This document shows, piece by piece, positions 61,017 to 64,000 of a stretch of DNA of 64,000 nucleotides; position 1 is the stretch's first letter; each line of letters starts with the position of its first letter. The position numbers and the translations under genes are program-made. The stretch is taken from contig CP141136.1 in the NCBI GenBank assembly GCA_035236585.1, forward strand, positions 33,502,949 through 33,566,948, written 5' to 3'. This DNA comes from Warburgia ugandensis (lineage: Eukaryota; Streptophyta; Magnoliopsida; Canellales; Canellaceae). The notes under the pieces are model-generated. The model did not search any database. It was not told where the DNA came from and saw only the letters and a program-made list of their open reading frames with translations.

Positions 61017-62984
61017 GTATAATCCAGTCTACTTCTCGTACTGATTAACTATGATGCTTATGTAAGTAATGCTTTGTCATACTGCTAAGTGAATGAGGAC
61101 CTCAGAAACATGTTTGAGTACTGTTGCATACTTTGAAATACATCTTTTTCTTTCTTTTTAATAAACAAACCCGGACTAGGCGAACTAGAAGGTCTGGTAG
61201 ATGGTCACTAGACAGCATATTTGGCAGAGAGGTTGGGTTGAGAATTGACAGTCATGTTCTTTCCCTTCTTTTTTGGGAAGTCAATTGCTTATATGTGCCT
61301 TGATGGTAGAGTTCTTTAAATGAAGTCATTGACAAATGTCCTGTTTTCTAGTAGCAGAAAAGTTTGCTTTAGTGATAAATGACAGGTTTGCTTGAGCTTT
61401 TTATTGCATTGTAGGAAGTGCACCCATGGTGAATTTGATCCCTTCTGAATTTAGACCTCTCAGCTTCAATGTGTTTCATTCTGCACTATCTGCAAATAGA
61501 TTTATTTTTGAACAGGTAGCTACATGCATTCTGCTCCTTGTTCTGAAACATCTAATAGTGCATATACTTTTTCTGCTTATGCTAATAGTGATTGACATGT
61601 TTTGCAAGGTAAACAGCTTTATTTTCCCATGAGGCTAGATTCATTTTACTGGAAGTGCAATGATCTCCTGATGCCACATTGTATTTGCCAAAGTTCTTTA
61701 GTGTACCCTGTCTCAACTTGTTCATGAACAAATATTAAAAAGATTATACAGATTTGTTGCACTTGCTTGTAAATATGATAACAATCCAGTAAATAAATCG
61801 TCTCTATCTGCACCATTCTGTAGAGCACATCAGTGTGTCTGCTCCAGCTGCATTACACTTCATCAAAGATATATCAGACAATCTCCAGTGTCAATAGTTG
61901 TTTGACTAACCAATGGGTTAATGAGAGTTCCCTTTGCAGTGACATGACCTGCCTGACAATGAAGCAAGGGTTTGAATCTCTTAACTGCAAAGGACTCTGT
62001 CTAAGTGGAACTCTATGCCAGCTCAATCTGAGTAAGCGAGTCTCATGACTCCCTCATGATCTCTAATGATCCAACTAGTGCCGGTGGACCAAATGTGCTC
62101 ATACTTGAAATATAAACTGGACTTAAAATACACTGTAAGTGGCACCAAACGTCGTGTATCACTGTCAGATCTGACTGCACTGATCCTACATAAGTCTTCC
62201 TCTGTTCTTAACTCCAAATGAGAAACCCCTTTGAGCTTTGGACATGATGCATATTGAATACCAAATCCAAATACCTTGGATTAAATATCTTGTTTTGCCT
62301 GGATTATTGCTGAGATTTTCATCTATTTGTCTTCCTATGACCAAAGAGATAATAGTAGGTGATCAATGTTGCCTAATGTCTGCCCTTCTCCTGAGAGTCT
62401 CATCAGTCACCTACACAGTTTGTCTTCCTATGACCAAAGACATAATAGTAGGTGATCGATGTTGCCTAATGTCTGCCCTTCTCCTGAGAGTCTCATCGGT
62501 CACCTACAATGTTGACCAAGGTGTCAAGAGCTTGCACAACCAGAAAGCAGTTAGCTACTGCACTTAATGAATGCTTCCCTCTCCGGCTGCCTGAGAGATT
62601 TTGGCATGACCACTATAAGCCAAGGAGGGTGATGGTGAAGTTTTGGAGCCACTTGATGATGGATCGAATGTAACTGACTATTTGCTGGCATAACACTTGG
62701 AGCATTGGGTCACAATTTCCCATTAACAAGGATAGAGTGGTTCTTAGTGAGGATCTTATCATTGTATAGTCTAAAGTCTGTAATGACTATTGGACATTAG
62801 GCAGGATGTTTGAATAGAAACTAGCTTTCTAATTCTGCAAGTTGAGGTTAGATATAGGACAATCAAAAGGCTCCAACCGTATAATATTTCAACAGCTATA
62901 TTTTCACTATGACATGGATAAGATCTAAGTGGTTTCTCCACGAGGTTATATTTCAACACTTACTACCATTTCAGTCTGGCAGAA
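61017..62984 (+). other. Probable long last intron or 3' flank of the DDT gene
   Basis: After the donor at 61017 no exon coding for the expected DDR4 tail was found. An open stretch bounded by a TTGCATTGTAG acceptor and a CAG/GT donor (61415-61515) is in phase and free of stops, but does not resemble the family tail, so it is not called as an exon. Confidence 0.5.
62326..62510 (+). repeat. 93-bp tandem duplication
   Basis: Two copies, starting TTTGTCTTCCTATGACCAAA at 62326 and 62419, differ at only a few positions. Inside each, AGTAGGTGAT and its inverse-like ATCAGTCACCTAC occur. The period is a multiple of three, so a frame stays open across both, without evidence of coding. Confidence 0.95.
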
Positions 62985-63165
62985 GGGGAGCCTTGGCGCA
63001 ATGGTAAAAGTTGTCGTCATGTGACCTTGAGGTCACGGGTTCAAGGCGTGGAATCAGCCTCTTGCAAAATGCAAGGTAAGGCTGCCTACTATAGGCCCTT
63101 GTGGTCCTCCCTTTCCCCGGACCCTGCATAGGCAAGAGCTTCGTGCACCAGGGCTGCCCTTTAGG
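62985..63165 (+). mobile_element. Au-type SINE
   Basis: Starts GGGGAGCCTTGGCGCAATGG (A box), with B box GGGTTCAAGGCG near 63037. The body contains CCTCTTGCAAAATGCAAGG, GGCCCTTGTGGTCC, CCCCGGACC and TCGTGCACCAGGGCTGCCC, and ends in TTT. CTGGCA flanks it at 62976-62981 and 63166-63171, a probable target duplication. It is better preserved than the copy at 52577-52754, hence probably younger. Confidence 0.92.
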
Positions 63166-64000
63166 CTGGCATGCATAAGATATAAGTAGTTTCTCAGTAA
63201 AGCTTTCAGCAAACTCACTTTCTGGTCAAAGTAGTTCTGCAAAATGAACCACCCAAGATATCCTCTGCACTAGTAGGAGTAAGAGCTCATGTCAATTCTA
63301 TCCATATTAGATGTAATTCAAAACTGGTCCATAAGGGTGTGGTCTTCACAAGGTAACTGATCCTAAAATTCTTTCCATTTGGGTATCTGATATATTGGAT
63401 TAAATGAAGTAGTCACTCTAAGCATGTCTTTTAGTCAGAAAGGCATGAACTCTGCATTGTCATCCAATGTTTCAATCATTACCATATTTTATTGTCCTAT
63501 GTCTTACCATTAAGGTCTTCCTGCTTGAAGCTTCAATCCCACATGCTCAAAAATACCGATTTTCTGAAAATATCTTCTGTAGGTCGTTGTGAAATTTGTA
63601 GAGGCAATCATTAAGCTCGTCTCCTTTGCTTCTGTGATCTGGTCTATGTTGACACAGGCACAATGGGTGTGACTTGCGACCAGTGGGACTAGTTGCGTGA
63701 CTAGAACTCTAGATGCAAAATTAATTAATTAAAAATTAAAAAAAGAGTAAACTAATCCAAAACATAAATACATGAACAAGTATTAGGCGAATGAGTGAAA
63801 TGAAATCCTTAAATGATAAACAACCCAATGTCAAACAACATCAACGTTTGCTCCCTGTTCTGACACAATTCAGAGTTCAAACACATACATCAGACATGGC
63901 ATAATATGCTCCCTGTACCTGTTCAGGTTATATAAAAAAAAAAAAAAACGGTAAAAGAACATGACAGATATTAACAGATATGAAAAATGAAATGGAGTTG
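63166..64000. other. Window end, no recognisable gene
   Basis: No exon with similarity to the DDR4 tail was found. An A-run of about 15 lies at about 63935-63949. Confidence 0.4.

Noticed and set aside
61415..61515. Candidate tenth exon of the DDT gene
   Set aside because: Phase and splice sites fit, but the encoded residues do not resemble the family tail and a chance open stretch of this size is likely.
63000..63075. tRNA-like sequence with A and B boxes
   Set aside because: It is the head of an Au SINE with SINE body and target duplication. It does not make a complete functional tRNA.

Overview
This is a nuclear segment of an angiosperm genome. It is AT-rich and repeat-dense, carries one spliced plant gene with GT-AG introns, and contains plant-type Ty3/gypsy LTR retrotransposons and two Au-type tRNA-derived SINEs. 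I cannot place the species from sequence alone. There are no prokaryotic features, no CRISPR array and no functional tRNA or rRNA gene.

From 1 to about 48.8 kb the window is a nested retrotransposon graveyard. A decayed Ty3/gypsy pol (1-2207) is split inside its integrase by a 2.1-kb insertion (2208-4332) and resumes at 4333. A related repeat follows (about 4550-8010). From 9837 to 18558 lies a minus-strand element. It has a 4.7-kb LTR, an initiator-Met PBS, a polypurine tract and a nearly non-coding internal region full of short tandem duplications. Its second LTR survives only as a 165-bp stub. An Athila-like gag-pol pseudogene (20170-29332) is split by a 4.9-kb LTR of the same broad family (21239-26160). 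Two head-to-head TRIM-like miniature elements (29790-30962), an antisense gypsy gag (about 32060-33550), a degenerate ~33-bp minisatellite (34450-35700) and a cluster of CT microsatellites follow. The clearest single element is a solo LTR at 37521-40064 with perfect 5-bp target duplications. Another repeat copy (about 40070-42410) and a degenerate satellite-like array (42780-44280) close this part.

From 48.9 kb rightward DNA transposon-like structures dominate. At 48884-50214, ~240-bp inverted repeats flank a decayed fragment resembling a CrRLK1L (FERONIA-type) receptor kinase, which is a Pack-MULE-like arrangement. Between 51880 and 57866, matching inverted ends with GATATC-rich subterminal repeats, each next to TAA, enclose an intron-containing receptor-kinase pseudogene, a Myb/SANT-like fragment and an Au SINE. 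This may be one PIF/Harbinger-type element or two short ones.

The only apparently functional gene is a DDT-domain protein resembling Arabidopsis DDR4, an accessory subunit of ISWI chromatin remodelers. Nine exons run from 58043 to 61016 on the plus strand, and the last exon or exons probably lie beyond the window. Its start codon is only about 176 bp from the outer end of the putative Harbinger-type structure. A 10-bp inverted repeat resembling paired E2F sites lies between them.
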